Origin: Streptomyces sp. CBMA156 | GTDB taxonomy: Bacteria; Actinomycetota; Actinomycetes; Streptomycetales; Streptomycetaceae | DNA length: 50,247 bases | Assembly: GCF_014596515.1 (NCBI RefSeq) | Contig: NZ_MSJQ01000195.1 | Location: 1 to 50,247 of the forward strand | Reading direction: 5' to 3' | In this document: in pieces, positions 8,631 through 16,980 of the stretch | Layout of the letters: every line of letters begins with the position of its first letter | Position numbering within the stretch: position 1 is the first letter of the stretch | Position numbers and translations under genes: made by a program | Notes under the pieces: generated by a model | Seen by the model: the letters and a program-made list of their open reading frames with translations, nothing else | Databases searched by the model: none | What the model was told of the DNA's origin: nothing

Positions 8631-11600
8631 GCCCGGCCACGACCGGGGCGGGACAGGACGCGGTGGGACAGGACGCGGCGGGCGGTACCGGGCAGTCGGA
8701 GGCCGTCCGGGCCGCGCTCGCCGATCCGGCCACCAGCCCGGCCGAGATCATGGCGACCGTCATGACCGCCTACGGCGACCGGCCCGCCCTCGGCGAACGC
8801 GCCCGCGACACGACGACCGGGCAGCTCCTCCCGCGCTACGACACCATCAGCTACCGGGAGTTGTGGGCGCGCGTGCGGGCCCTCGCCGGGGCCTGGGCCC
8901 ACGAGCCCGGGTACCGGCTGCCCCCCGGCGAGCGGATCTGCGTGCTCGGCTTCAGCAGCACCGACTACGCCACCGTCGACCTCGCCTGCGTCCACCTGGG
9001 CCTGGTCGCGGTGCCGCTGCACGCCAGCGCGCCGCTCTCGCAGCTGGCGCCGATCGTCGCGGAGACCGAGCCGGTGGTCCTCGCCAGCAGCGTCGAACGG
9101 CTGGACACCGCCGTCGCCGCGCTGCTCGGGCAGCCGTCCGTCCGCCGCCTCGTCGTCTTCGACCACCACCCCGAACTGCCCGCCCACCGCGAGGCCCTGG
9201 AGGCCGCGGGCCGCCGGCTGGCCGAGGCCGGCAGCGCCGCCGTCCTGGACCTGCTCACCGAGCTGACCGGACGCGGCGCCCTGCTGCCGGAACCCCCGCT
9301 GCGCGTCCCCGGCCCCGGCGAGGACACGCTGGCCCTGCTCCTCTACACCTCCGGCAGCACCGGCGCCCCGAAGGGCGCGATGTACCCGCAGCGGCTGACC
9401 CGCAACGCCTGGTGGGGATTCGTCTACGGGCCCGCCGACGTGCCGTCGGTCGTCGTCCACTACATGCCGCAGAGCCACCAGGCCGGCCGGATGTCGGTGC
9501 TGGGCACCCTCGCCAGGGGTGGCCTGGGCTGCTTCACCGCCAGGAGCGACCTGTCCTGCCTGTTCGAGGACATCGCGCTGGTCCGGCCCACCGAGCTGAC
9601 CATGGTGCCGCGGGTGTGCGACATGCTCTTCCAGCAGTACCGCGGCGAACTCGACCGGCGGGCCCACGAGTCGGGCGATCCCGGTGAGGTCGGCGAGCCC
9701 GGCGGCCTGGACCCGGCCGGTGACCTGGACGCGGCCGTGAAGCAGCACCTGCGGGAGACCGTCCTGGGCGGGCGGGTGGCGAAGGCCTTCTGCGGGACGG
9801 CGCCGCTGTCCGCCGAGGTCGCGGAGTTCGTCGAGTCCTGTCTGGGCCTGCACCTGTACACCGGCTACGGCTCCACCGAGGCCGGCGGGGTGCTGCTCGA
9901 CACCGTGGTGCAGCACCCGCCCGTCCTCGACTACAAGCTGGTCGACGTCCCCGAACTTGGCTGCTACCGCACCGACCTGCCGCACCCGCGCGGCGAACTG
10001 CTGCTCAGGACGAGCGCCGCCATCCCCGGCTACTACCGCCGCCCCGAGCTCACCGCCGGCGTCTTCGACCAGGACGGCTACTACCACACCGGCGACATCT
10101 TCGCCGAGCCCGCCCCCGACCGGCTGGTCTACGTCGGCCGCACCAAGGACGTGCTCAAGCTGTCCCAGGGCGAGTTCGTCACCGTCTCCCGGCTGGAGGG
10201 CGTCTTCCTGGGCAGCCCGCTGGTCCGGCAGGTCTTCGTGTACGGCAACAGCGAGCGCTCCCACCTGCTCGCCGTGGTGGTGCCCACCCCGGAGGCGGTC
10301 GCCCACAGCCACGGCGACCAGGGCACGCTCAAGCGGCTGCTCGACGGCGAACTGCGACGCACGGCCAGGGAGAGCGGGCTCCACCCGTACGAGGTGCCCC
10401 GGGACTTCCTGGTCGAGACCGAACCCTTCGGCACGGCGAACGGCCTGCTCTCCGACAGCCACAAGCTGATGCGCCCCAAGCTCGTGGAGCGCTACGGCGA
10501 GGCCCTGGAGCGCCGCTACGCCGAACTCGCCGAGGAGCAGGCCCGGCAGCTGCGCGAACTGCGCCGCACCGGCGGCGCGTTGCCGGTCCGGGAGACCGTC
10601 GCCCTGGCGGTGCGCGCCGTCCTCGGCCGGGCCGACGCCGGCACGGACCCGGGCGCCCGGTTCACCGACCTGGGCGGCGACTCGCTGTCCGCGCTGTCCT
10701 TCAGCACGCTGCTCCGGGAGGTGCTGGACGTCGAGGTGCCGGTCGGCGTCGTCATCGGCCCGGCCACCGACCTTGCCGGGGTCGCGGCGTACGTCGAGGC
10801 CCGGCGCGCCGACGCCGCTCCCGCCCGGCCCACCGCTGCCTCCGTGCACGGCGCCGGCGCGACGGAGGTCCGGGCCCGCGACCTCACCCCGGACCGGTTC
10901 ATCGACGCCCCGGCCCTGCCCGCCGTACCGGGGCTGGCCGCTCCGGTGGCGCCGCCCCGGACCGTGCTGCTCACCGGCGCCAACGGGTTCCTCGGGCGCT
11001 TCCTCTGCCTGGAGTGGCTGCGCCGGCTCGGGCCCTCAGGGGGTCGGCTGGTCTGCCTCGTCCGGGGTCGCACCGACGCGGACGCGGCCGACCGGCTCGC
11101 CCGGGCCTTCGGCGACGACGGGGGCGAGGCGTCGAAGGCGTACCGGGAGACGGCGGCGGGGACGCTGAGCGTCCTCGCCGGGGACCTCGCCGAACCGCGC
11201 CTGGGCCTGGAGCCCGCGGTGTGGGGCGAGTTGGCCGAGTCGGTGGACCTGATCGTCCACCCGGCCGCCCTGGTCAACCACGTGCTGCCGTACGCCGAGC
11301 TGTTCGGCCCCAACGTCGCGGGCACCGCCGAACTGATCCGGCTGGCGCTCACCGGACGGATCAAGCCGGTCGACTACCTGTCCACGGTGGCGGTGCGCGG
11401 CACGGCCGGGCCGTCCGTCCTGGACGAGGACGCCGACGTGCGGGAAGCCATCCCGCGCTGGGGCCTCGACGGCAACTACGCCGACGGGTACGCGGCCGGC
11501 AAGTGGGCGGGCGAGGTGCTGCTGCGGGAGGCGCACGAGCGGTACGGCCTGCCGGTCACCACGTTCCGGTCGGGCATGATCCTCCCGCACAGCACCTACC

Positions 11601-12115
11601 CGGGGCAGCTGAACGTGCCCGACGTACTCACCCGGCTGCTGCTGAGCATCGTGGCCACCGGGATCGCGCCGCGCTCGTTCCACGGCGGCACTCCTGTGCA
11701 CCTCGACGGGCTGCCGGTCGACTTCCTCGCCGAGGCGGTCGCCTCGCTCGGCGCCGGGAACGGCTACCGGACGTACAACGCGTCGAACCCGCACCAGGAC
11801 GGCGCCTCGCTGGACACCTTCGTGGACTGGCTGATCGAGGCGGGCCACCCGATCCGGCGCGTGGACGACCACGGTGACTGGTTCGCCCGCTTCACCACGG
11901 CGGTGCGCGGCCTGCCGGAACGGCAGCGCGCCCACTCGGTGCTGCCACTGCTGCACGCCTTCGAGCGTCCGGGCCGGGACCGGCCCGCGCCGGCCCCGAG
12001 GTTTCGGGAAGCCGTACGGGCGGCAGGAATCGGGCCGGACAAGGACGTACCGAGGCTGACGGCCGAGGTGGCCGACAAGTACGTCACCGACCTGCGCGGC
12101 CTCGGCCTGCTCTGA
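8627..12115 (+). CDS. car: Carboxylic acid reductase, A-PCP-R three-domain enzyme
   Basis: The GTG at 8627 overlaps the P450 stop and gives 1162 residues, the usual length of carboxylic acid reductases. The adenylation domain (about 1-640) has LLLYTSGSTGAPKGA near 238, YGSTEAGG near 410 and YHTGDIF for ATP binding. The carrier domain has LGGDSLSALSF near 685, with the Ser to be phosphopantetheinylated. The reductase domain has LLTGANGFLGRFL near 780 and YAAGK near 957 as the Tyr/Lys pair. The family activates a carboxylic acid as an acyl-AMP, loads it on the carrier and reduces the thioester with NADPH to an aldehyde. A phosphopantetheinyl transferase is required and not present here. In this operon it may make an aldehyde building block or reduce a released acid; which one is unknown. 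Confidence 0.93.
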   Translation: MSPATTGAGQDAVGQDAAGGTGQSEAVRAALADPATSPAEIMATVMTAYGDRPALGERARDTTTGQLLPRYDTISYRELWARVRALAGAWAHEPGYRLPPGERICVLGFSSTDYATVDLACVHLGLVAVPLHASAPLSQLAPIVAETEPVVLASSVERLDTAVAALLGQPSVRRLVVFDHHPELPAHREALEAAGRRLAEAGSAAVLDLLTELTGRGALLPEPPLRVPGPGEDTLALLLYTSGSTGAPKGAMYPQRLTRNAWWGFVYGPADVPSVVVHYMPQSHQAGRMSVLGTLARGGLGCFTARSDLSCLFEDIALVRPTELTMVPRVCDMLFQQYRGELDRRAHESGDPGEVGEPGGLDPAGDLDAAVKQHLRETVLGGRVAKAFCGTAPLSAEVAEFVESCLGLHLYTGYGSTEAGGVLLDTVVQHPPVLDYKLVDVPELGCYRTDLPHPRGELLLRTSAAIPGYYRRPELTAGVFDQDGYYHTGDIFAEPAPDRLVYVGRTKDVLKLSQGEFVTVSRLEGVFLGSPLVRQVFVYGNSERSHLLAVVVPTPEAVAHSHGDQGTLKRLLDGELRRTARESGLHPYEVPRDFLVETEPFGTANGLLSDSHKLMRPKLVERYGEALERRYAELAEEQARQLRELRRTGGALPVRETVALAVRAVLGRADAGTDPGARFTDLGGDSLSALSFSTLLREVLDVEVPVGVVIGPATDLAGVAAYVEARRADAAPARPTAASVHGAGATEVRARDLTPDRFIDAPALPAVPGLAAPVAPPRTVLLTGANGFLGRFLCLEWLRRLGPSGGRLVCLVRGRTDADAADRLARAFGDDGGEASKAYRETAAGTLSVLAGDLAEPRLGLEPAVWGELAESVDLIVHPAALVNHVLPYAELFGPNVAGTAELIRLALTGRIKPVDYLSTVAVRGTAGPSVLDEDADVREAIPRWGLDGNYADGYAAGKWAGEVLLREAHERYGLPVTTFRSGMILPHSTYPGQLNVPDVLTRLLLSIVATGIAPRSFHGGTPVHLDGLPVDFLAEAVASLGAGNGYRTYNASNPHQDGASLDTFVDWLIEAGHPIRRVDDHGDWFARFTTAVRGLPERQRAHSVLPLLHAFERPGRDRPAPAPRFREAVRAAGIGPDKDVPRLTAEVADKYVTDLRGLGLL

Positions 12116-12139
12116 ACCCCCTATCGGACGGAGACACCC

Positions 12140-12493
12140 ATGGGACACGACCTCGGCGCGACGGTGGACGCCAGCATGCGGCTCCTGGAGACACGCGACC
12201 TGGAAAGCTTCCGGAAGCTCTGCAAGCCGGACGCCACGGTGTGGCAGAACGACGGAATCGGCGTGCGGACGATAGACGCCCGGGTGGAGCACATCACCAC
12301 GTTCCTGGCCGCCCTCGACTCGCTGCGCTTCGAGGTCCTGCGCCGGTTCGACAAGCCGGGAGAGGTGCTCCAGCAGCACGTCCTGCACCTGGTCGCCAAG
12401 GACGGCACCGAGAGCCGGGTCCACGCCAGCGTGTACTTCCGCTTCGAGGACGGCCTGATCGCCGAGGTCGAGGAGTACCTCTACGAGGTGTGA
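12140..12493 (+). CDS. SnoaL-like / NTF2-fold protein
   Basis: This is a 117-residue single-domain protein with the NTF2/ketosteroid isomerase pattern: an N-terminal helix (MRLLETRDLESFRKLCKPDATVW), a long helix (VEHITTFLAALD) and alternating strands ending in YFRFEDGLIAEVEEYLYEV. The family includes cyclases, isomerases, epoxide hydrolases and inert binding proteins, and cannot be narrowed further here. The ATG has GGAGACACCC upstream and sits 24 bases after the reductase stop, so it is the last gene of the operon. The 3' two thirds are duplicated about 1.2 kb downstream. It could help cyclise or isomerise the cluster product. Confidence 0.85.
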   Translation: MGHDLGATVDASMRLLETRDLESFRKLCKPDATVWQNDGIGVRTIDARVEHITTFLAALDSLRFEVLRRFDKPGEVLQQHVLHLVAKDGTESRVHASVYFRFEDGLIAEVEEYLYEV

Positions 12494-12516
12494 CGGAGGC
12501 GGTCCTCCCGGACCGC
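12272..12516 (+). repeat. Duplicated segment, copy 1 (SnoaL-like gene)
   Basis: These 245 bases recur at 13471-13715 with a constant offset of 1199 and about 19 mismatches, near 92% identity by my count. The repeat covers codons 45-117, the stop codon and 23 bases beyond it. Confidence 0.9.
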
Positions 12517-12556
12517 CCGGTCGGACGCGTTCGGCGCCGGCCTGGCCGCGCCGAAC
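12499..12556 (+). terminator. Double hairpin at the end of the biosynthetic operon
   Basis: GCGGTCC-(4)-GGACCGC (12499-12516) is followed by a long stem from GTTCGGCG to CGCCGAAC (12529-12556) with a GC-rich inner stem and one bulge. Both come directly after the SnoaL-like stop, and no gene continues rightwards. Confidence 0.65.
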
Positions 12557-12714
12557 GGGTCGGAGCGGTGTCGTGGGTGACCGGAGAACGCGCGCCGGCG
12601 GTGCAGCCGGACGGTGTCCTGGAGTCTGCCCTTCGACGGCACAGGCCGCTGCCCTTGAGCTCGGTCCCGAAAGCGCGCCGTGCGGACTCGGATGGTTCCT
12701 GGTCGGACATGTCG

Positions 12715-13085
12715 CTACGGCTTGTACTCACCTTGGGGGGCGCCGAGCGACCACGCCTGCTCGAACGCCTCGTTGCAGAACCGGACCACGTCCGCATCGG
12801 TCGAGAACTGGATGTCGGTCTGCTGGTTGTCTCCACCGATGAGGTTGAAGACCACCAGGTCATCCCGGATCAGGCAGTCGTTCCCCGGCAAGGGCAGCGC
12901 CGACACGAGCCGGCGGGGAAGCCACCGAAGACGTTCCGTGGGGTCGGCCAGCTCGACCGCCATCCGCTGGTAGTCCGAGAGGGGTTCGGAGACGACCCGC
13001 ACACGCCGCCCCCCGCCTCAAGTACGCCCTCACCCACTGCCGCACCCAAACCACCCAACGCCAGAAGTCGACCCCACCGACTTCT
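12715..13085 (-). pseudogene. DUF6879-type gene, frameshifted and 5'-truncated
   Basis: The distal part (12715-13002) reads VRVVSEPLSDYQRMAVELAD, then RWLPRR, LPGNDCLIRDD, VVFNLIGGDNQ and FCNEAFEQAW, the recognisable C-terminal half of DUF6879 proteins. The upstream part of the same domain (FWRWVVWVRQWVRAYL) lies in another frame. The switch falls at or near a run of six C at 13009-13014 on the + strand, and the distal frame has a stop just upstream of it. The readable stretch ends at a palindromic repeat (13063-13085), so the first part of the domain is missing. DUF6879 genes usually sit with XRE/DUF397 regulators, and a DUF397 gene lies nearby. A sequencing error in the C run could explain the frameshift but not the truncation. 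Confidence 0.65.
13063..13085. repeat. Dispersed palindrome, copy a
   Basis: AGAAGTCG and CGACTTCT form an 8-bp stem around a 7-base loop. It is a diverged member of the four-copy family whose core is AAGTCGGC-CCC-GCCGACTT, and it marks the truncated end of the DUF6879 pseudogene. Confidence 0.6.
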
Positions 13086-13470
13086 CGTGCGCCCGGGCGG
13101 CGACCACAGACCGAGTGATGATTGTCGAATCGCCCGCCCCCTCCGCCGCCAACTGCCCTGCACCGGAAGTCGGCCCCGCCGACTTTCCACGTGACTGCAT
13201 CCCGCACGGGGGCCCGAAGGCAGGCCCCGCCGCAACCACCCTGCTCGTAAGCGCAGTTCACATCGGGCAGACCGGCCCGCGACGTGCCCGCATCACCTCC
13301 CGGCCCGCACTGGCACTGCGGGCCGGAAGGGGAACTCCCGGGCAGCCGCGCATCGAGCACCGGATCCGGCGCTGAACCTCCTGGCACCGACGGACCACCC
13401 TGGCCATACTCGCGCGTGCCTCCTCGCAGCCACCGCCGCCACCGAACGGATCGACCCCGCGGTGCCGCCG
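13086..13470. other. Decayed intergenic stretch
   Basis: These 385 bases lie between the DUF6879 remnant and the truncated SnoaL-like copy. Apart from one palindrome copy I see no gene with recognisable domains; the open frames here are GC-driven and lack family motifs. Confidence 0.5.
13161..13193. repeat. Dispersed palindrome, copy b
   Basis: The 8-bp perfect arms AAGTCGGC / GCCGACTT flank a CCC loop; outer CACCGG and CCACGTG nearly pair, with a bulge. The 33-base unit matches 16575-16607 at 32 of 33 positions. Confidence 0.8.
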
Positions 13471-13715
13471 ATCGACGCCCGGGTGGAGCACATCGCGACG
13501 TTCCTGGCCGCCCTCGACTCCCTGCGCTTCGAGGTCGTGCGCCGCTTCGACAAACCGGGAGAGGTACTTCAGCAGCACATCCTGCACCTGGTCGCCAAGG
13601 ACGGCACCGAGAGCCAGGTCCACGCCAGCGTGTACTTCCGCTTCGAGGACGGCCTGATCCCCGAGCCCGAGGAGTACCTTTACGAGGTGTGACGGAACTC
13701 GTCCTCCCGGACCGC
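13471..13715 (+). pseudogene. 5'-truncated SnoaL-like copy (duplicated segment, copy 2)
   Basis: This copy matches codons 45-117 of the SnoaL-like gene, its stop (13690-13692) and 23 bases after it, at about 92% identity by my count. The frame stays open (IDARVEHIATFLAALD to EEYLYEV), but the first 44 codons are missing and no ribosome binding site precedes the only nearby start, a GTG at 13462. Most differences within the frame are conservative. It is probably a non-functional remnant of a tandem duplication whose intervening kilobase has decayed; expression of a short NTF2-like fragment cannot be excluded. Confidence 0.8.
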
Positions 13716-13895
13716 GGCAATGAAGGAACCCCCCGCCGCGACTGGGAAGACGAGCATCGGCCCGTCGGGATCCTTGGAGTCACGCACGGGGACGGAGTCG
13801 ACCACGCCGGCGGCCACCTCGACGCAGTCGCCGCCATCCGGGCCGCTGTAGCTGCTCTTGCGCCAGCCGGCCACATCGAACTCGTTCCGCATCAT
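13680..13895 (-). CDS. DUF397 domain protein
   Basis: This 71-residue protein carries the DUF397 signature: WRKSSYSGPDGGDCVEVA, then VPVRDSKDPDGPMLVF and FIAAVRE. Such proteins are usually encoded beside XRE/DUF5753 regulators in actinomycetes and are thought to act as partners of that regulator; the role is poorly known. No intact XRE/DUF5753 gene is directly upstream here, so it is an orphan. Its last codons and stop overlap the 3' end of the duplicated SnoaL-like segment (antisense), and the short tail EFRHTS looks supplied by that junction. The start is the Met pair before RNEFDVAGW. Confidence 0.85.
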   Translation of the reverse strand: MMRNEFDVAGWRKSSYSGPDGGDCVEVAAGVVDSVPVRDSKDPDGPMLVFPVAAGGSFIAAVREDEFRHTS

Positions 13896-14011
13896 CTCCG
13901 AACCCTTCCAACACCTCGGCGATCAGCACGGCCGGATCGTCGCTCAAGTTGCCCCTGTCAAGGCTCTCCGAGTACACCAAGTGAAGAGCACACGCCGGCC
14001 CCGGGAGGTCG

Positions 14012-14058
14012 ATGACGGCCTGTGGGAGCACATCGGGCCGCTGTTGCCGCAGGGGTAG
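14012..14058 (+). mobile_element. Possible IS5-family transposase N-terminal remnant
   Basis: One short frame reads VDDGLWEHIGPLLPQG then a stop, close to the LTDxxWxxIxPLLP opening of IS5-type transposases. Nothing further of the gene is visible. At this length chance similarity is possible. Confidence 0.3.
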
Positions 14059-14124
14059 GGGTACGCTCGCCCGCAGCAGTGCATCCGGCGTCAGACGTGC
14101 ACGTCCCGAACACTGGAGGTTCTC

Positions 14125-14415
14125 ATGGCCAAGGGCTACTGGGTCAGCGCCTACCGCACCATATCCGACCCCGAGAAGCTGGCCGCCTACAACGAGCTGG
14201 CCGCTACGGCCGTCAAGGCCGGAGGCGGACGGGTGCTCGTCCGCGGCGGGCGGACCGTCGCTCACGACGACGGCGTCGCCGAGCGCGTCGTCCTGATCGA
14301 GTTCGACAGCTTCGAACAGGCCGTCGCAGCCCACGCGAGCGAGGCCTACCAGCAGGCGCTGCTCGTCCTGTCCGACGGCGTCGAGCGCGACTTCCGCATC
14401 GTCGAAGGCGTTTAG
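14125..14415 (+). CDS. DUF1330 domain protein
   Basis: This is a 96-residue protein of the DUF1330 family, a ferredoxin-like (dimeric alpha/beta barrel) fold. Typical segments are GYWVSAYRTISDPEKLAAYNELA at the N terminus, GGRVLVRGGR in the middle, and VVLIEFDSFEQAVAAHASEAYQQAL. Function is unknown; relatives are small cytoplasmic proteins. A purine-rich GGAGGTTCTC precedes the ATG. It converges on the ankyrin/HEAT gene with an 8-base gap and no obvious terminator between them. Confidence 0.9.
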   Translation: MAKGYWVSAYRTISDPEKLAAYNELAATAVKAGGGRVLVRGGRTVAHDDGVAERVVLIEFDSFEQAVAAHASEAYQQALLVLSDGVERDFRIVEGV

Positions 14416-14423
14416 ACGGCGCT

Positions 14424-15722
14424 TCACCGACTGGAGCAAGGCTCGGTCGTGGCCGGCGCTTCCCGCTCCCTCTGGCGCTGCTCGTACCGTGAGGGCGCCC
14501 GGAGTATCCAGGACCACGACTCGTACTCGTCGACGGGTCCCACCCGGTCGGCGCCATCGGTACAGCGCGGATCGTCCCGCTCGGCCAGTCCGTAGACGGC
14601 CCAGATCCGGGTCTGCTGGTCCTCGTCATCGAGCAGATCGGCCAGGGTGTCCCCGATGGCGGGTTCCGGATTCAGGCTGTACGCGAGCCCATAGCCAGCG
14701 ACTTTGCGAACGGAGGAGTCGGTGTCCTGGGCCAGTGCAAGCAGGGCGTTCAGCCCCTCGGAGGTGAACGTCTTCCGCCCGGACCTCTCCGAGTCCACGG
14801 TTCTCAGGGTCGAGAGCACCCTGGCACGTACCTGCGGGGCAGTGTGGGCGAGGTATGAGAGCCCCAGTGGCTCGATCCTCGGGTCCTCATGGTGGCTCAG
14901 GCCGGCCAGGGTCTCGGCGAGGACGTCCGGGTGTTCCTCCTGCTTCGTCCAGTCGAGGAGGAGTTCGAGCGTGCGCTGTTCGAACGGGCTCGGGACGTTC
15001 GTCAGGCCGGCCTCGAGGTGGAGGCAGACCAGGACCTCCGCAGCGAAGCGGCGGTGAAGGGGATCGGGATGGTCCTGCAGTGCCGCCGCAGCCTCCCAGG
15101 TCTCGTTCTCCTGCCTCCGGGCAAGGGTTCTGACGATCTCCGACCAGACGGCGTGCTCCCAGTCCGGGTACTCGAGTGCGCACGCGCGGGCCGCCGATTC
15201 GTCAAAGCCCAGGTGCAGTCCGAAGTGCTTCTCGAGGAGAGTGAGGATCCCTGTGTGGCCGTCGCGGACGGTCATTCCGCCGAGCCGGAGCTCGTGGTAC
15301 CCGGTGGACCACTCCCTGTCCCGGATGCGAACCCGCTCGACCACATCCGAGGTGCCGGTCCGCTCCCGGAGCATGGCGACCGGGCCCATCTCGTGCCACT
15401 GCCTGGCGCGCGCCAGCAGTTCCGCGCGGGTGGCCTCGCTGATGAAGGCCGCTCCACCGAGCAGGCAGTCGGCGAGCCCGATGGAACCGCTGTCGACGGC
15501 CCGCAATCGTGGGGTGGTCCCATCGGGCAGCCGGCGGTCCGGATCCGCGCCGCCTTCCACCAGATAGCCGGCGATCGTCGAGTTGAAGGCTGAGATGGCC
15601 AGGCAGAGTGCGGAGGTGCCTTGCTCGTCGACGACGTCGGGATCTGCCCCGTCCTCGAGCAGTATTCTGACCGCGTTCTCTTCCCCGCTCCGCACCGCCG
15701 TGATGAGTGGATCCTCGCCCAT
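14424..15722 (-). CDS. Ankyrin-repeat and HEAT-repeat protein
   Basis: This protein has 432 residues. The N-terminal 100 or so hold ankyrin units (DPLITAVRSGEENAVRILLE, DGADPDVVDEQGTSALCLA, GGADPDRRLPDGTTP). The rest contains alpha-helical HEAT-like units (RFAAEVLVCLHLEAG, LAETLAGLSHHEDPR, LLALAQDTDSSVRKVAGYGLAY, LADLLDDEDQQTRIWAVYGLAERDDPR). No signal peptide or catalytic motif is seen, so it is probably a cytoplasmic protein-binding scaffold. The ATG at 15722 is chosen because AGGGGG lies 6 bases upstream; a start 54 bases earlier would add a Cys-rich stretch without family resemblance. Proteins of this build often occur beside immunity-type genes in actinomycetes. Confidence 0.82.
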   Translation of the reverse strand: MGEDPLITAVRSGEENAVRILLEDGADPDVVDEQGTSALCLAISAFNSTIAGYLVEGGADPDRRLPDGTTPRLRAVDSGSIGLADCLLGGAAFISEATRAELLARARQWHEMGPVAMLRERTGTSDVVERVRIRDREWSTGYHELRLGGMTVRDGHTGILTLLEKHFGLHLGFDESAARACALEYPDWEHAVWSEIVRTLARRQENETWEAAAALQDHPDPLHRRFAAEVLVCLHLEAGLTNVPSPFEQRTLELLLDWTKQEEHPDVLAETLAGLSHHEDPRIEPLGLSYLAHTAPQVRARVLSTLRTVDSERSGRKTFTSEGLNALLALAQDTDSSVRKVAGYGLAYSLNPEPAIGDTLADLLDDEDQQTRIWAVYGLAERDDPRCTDGADRVGPVDEYESWSWILRAPSRYEQRQREREAPATTEPCSSR

Positions 15723-16001
15723 CCCCAACCCCCTGTTGCACTCGATCGCCACGCAGCCGCAGGCCGGGAGAGGCATCGTCGACCGAGTCCGTCACGCCGT
15801 CCCCGGGCCGGAGCCATGGGCTGAACATCCGAGCGTCGGGCCGCTGACGGCATGTCGCATCGGCGGTCGATCCCGAGCCTCGTCCTGCGCGGATCCCACT
15901 GACTGAAGCAGCCTGTCACACCCGGTGGATCCGGAGCGGCCATCGCGTGATCATCAAGGGGCGCCGTCTCCCCCGACTGCCACCTGTGGGTGCTCGAAGC
16001 C

Positions 16002-16487
16002 CTACGAACTCCTCTCCGGACAACCGGAGTTCACCCACGTCGCCGTCAGGTCGCGACAGGTCACGGTGAGCCTGCCCGGACGAAAAGCGATCTCGTGAGT
16101 GCATCCGCGCTCGTGCGGCAGGATCTCGTCCAAGATCACGGTTTCGAGGTTCGCCCACTCGGGACCGGCGGGAGCGTCGACGTCGAAGGCGGAGACGCCT
16201 GTGTATCGGATGATCAGGTCCTCTTCGTGCTTCCAGCAGTTGTGCCGGAACCTGAGCTCGATCTCCTTGCTCCCGTCGCCGCTCGGGTCGCCGGATCGGA
16301 CGAGTTCGAGGCTCAGGTCCTTCACGCATCGTTCGCCGTGGAAGTCGTAGTGGTCCGCATCAGTCGCGAACGAACGGGCTCCGGCCGGCAGGGCTTCGGC
16401 GAACGAGGGGAGCTGTTCCAGGTAGTCGGCCGGACTGATGACCCCTGTCAGCCCGCCCAGCGTCGCGTTGATGTTGACGTACTGCAC
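16002..16487 (-). CDS. Hypothetical protein, 161 residues
   Basis: I do not recognise the family. The protein is soluble and rather acidic, with no signal peptide or membrane segment. It opens MQYVNINATLGGLTGVISPADYLEQLPSF, has strand-like stretches (KDLSLELVRSGD, KEIELRFRHNCWKHEEDLIIRYTGV) and ends near LTVTCRDLTATWVNSGCPERSS, suggesting a beta-rich fold. AAGGAACGACAGG upstream of the ATG is a usable ribosome binding site. It stands alone between the ankyrin/HEAT gene and the remnant region. Its setting among small acidic proteins of immunity type is suggestive but not proof of such a role. Confidence 0.72.
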   Translation of the reverse strand: MQYVNINATLGGLTGVISPADYLEQLPSFAEALPAGARSFATDADHYDFHGERCVKDLSLELVRSGDPSGDGSKEIELRFRHNCWKHEEDLIIRYTGVSAFDVDAPAGPEWANLETVILDEILPHERGCTHEIAFRPGRLTVTCRDLTATWVNSGCPERSS

Positions 16488-16980
16488 CTGTCGTTCCTTC
16501 TTCCCCTACTACTTTCGCTGGGCTGCGGTCATCGTCACACGGCATGCCCTCGTGCCGCCGTCCGATTCACCCCACACCGGAAGTCGACCCCGCCGACTTT
16601 CCACGTGCCGCACCGCGGCCGCGTCGTGAAGGTGCTCAACCACGTATGCGCGCATGGCGTCGGCATCCCGTAAGGCCCGGCACAGCAGATGCCGCATCCC
16701 GTGCCGTCAGCGGGACCTGTCCGACCGTGACCACGTCTGCCGCGGGCCGAGGTCACCCGCGGGCCGGCTGCCCTGCGGCAGCCCCCGCCATGGTGTTCAA
16801 GCTCGTCGAGTCCGCCCAGGCCGTGCACCACCGGTGCGAGCCGGTCGTGGAGTTCCCCGAGCGCGGCCTCCTCGCCGCGGCCTGACGGTTCTCCCGGACC
16901 TCGGACACGGTGACCCCGCAGGGCCCACGGGGACGTCAATCGGGTGGCATCCGGCTGCCGGCACCCGCCATCCTGGCCGC
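16488..16980. other. Intergenic stretch with possible gene remnants
   Basis: These 493 bases contain palindrome copy c and two weak remnants. On the + strand, 16791-16882 reads VFKLVESAQA and ends ERGLLAAA, like the C-terminal tail of some actinobacterial transposases. On the - strand near 16610-16697 is LCRALRDADAMRAYVVEHLHDAAAVRHVES, vaguely like the C-terminal half of Lrp/AsnC domains. Neither is long enough to call. Confidence 0.35.
16575..16607. repeat. Dispersed palindrome, copy c
   Basis: This is the same 33-base unit as 13161-13193, with one change (G to A) that weakens the innermost pair. The arms AAGTCG / CGACTT remain, and the outer CACCGG / CCACGTG segment is unchanged. Confidence 0.8.

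Noticed and set aside
8546..10849. A 767-residue minus-strand frame over the carboxylic acid reductase
   Set aside because: All catalytic motifs are on the plus strand; the antisense frame is low in motif content.
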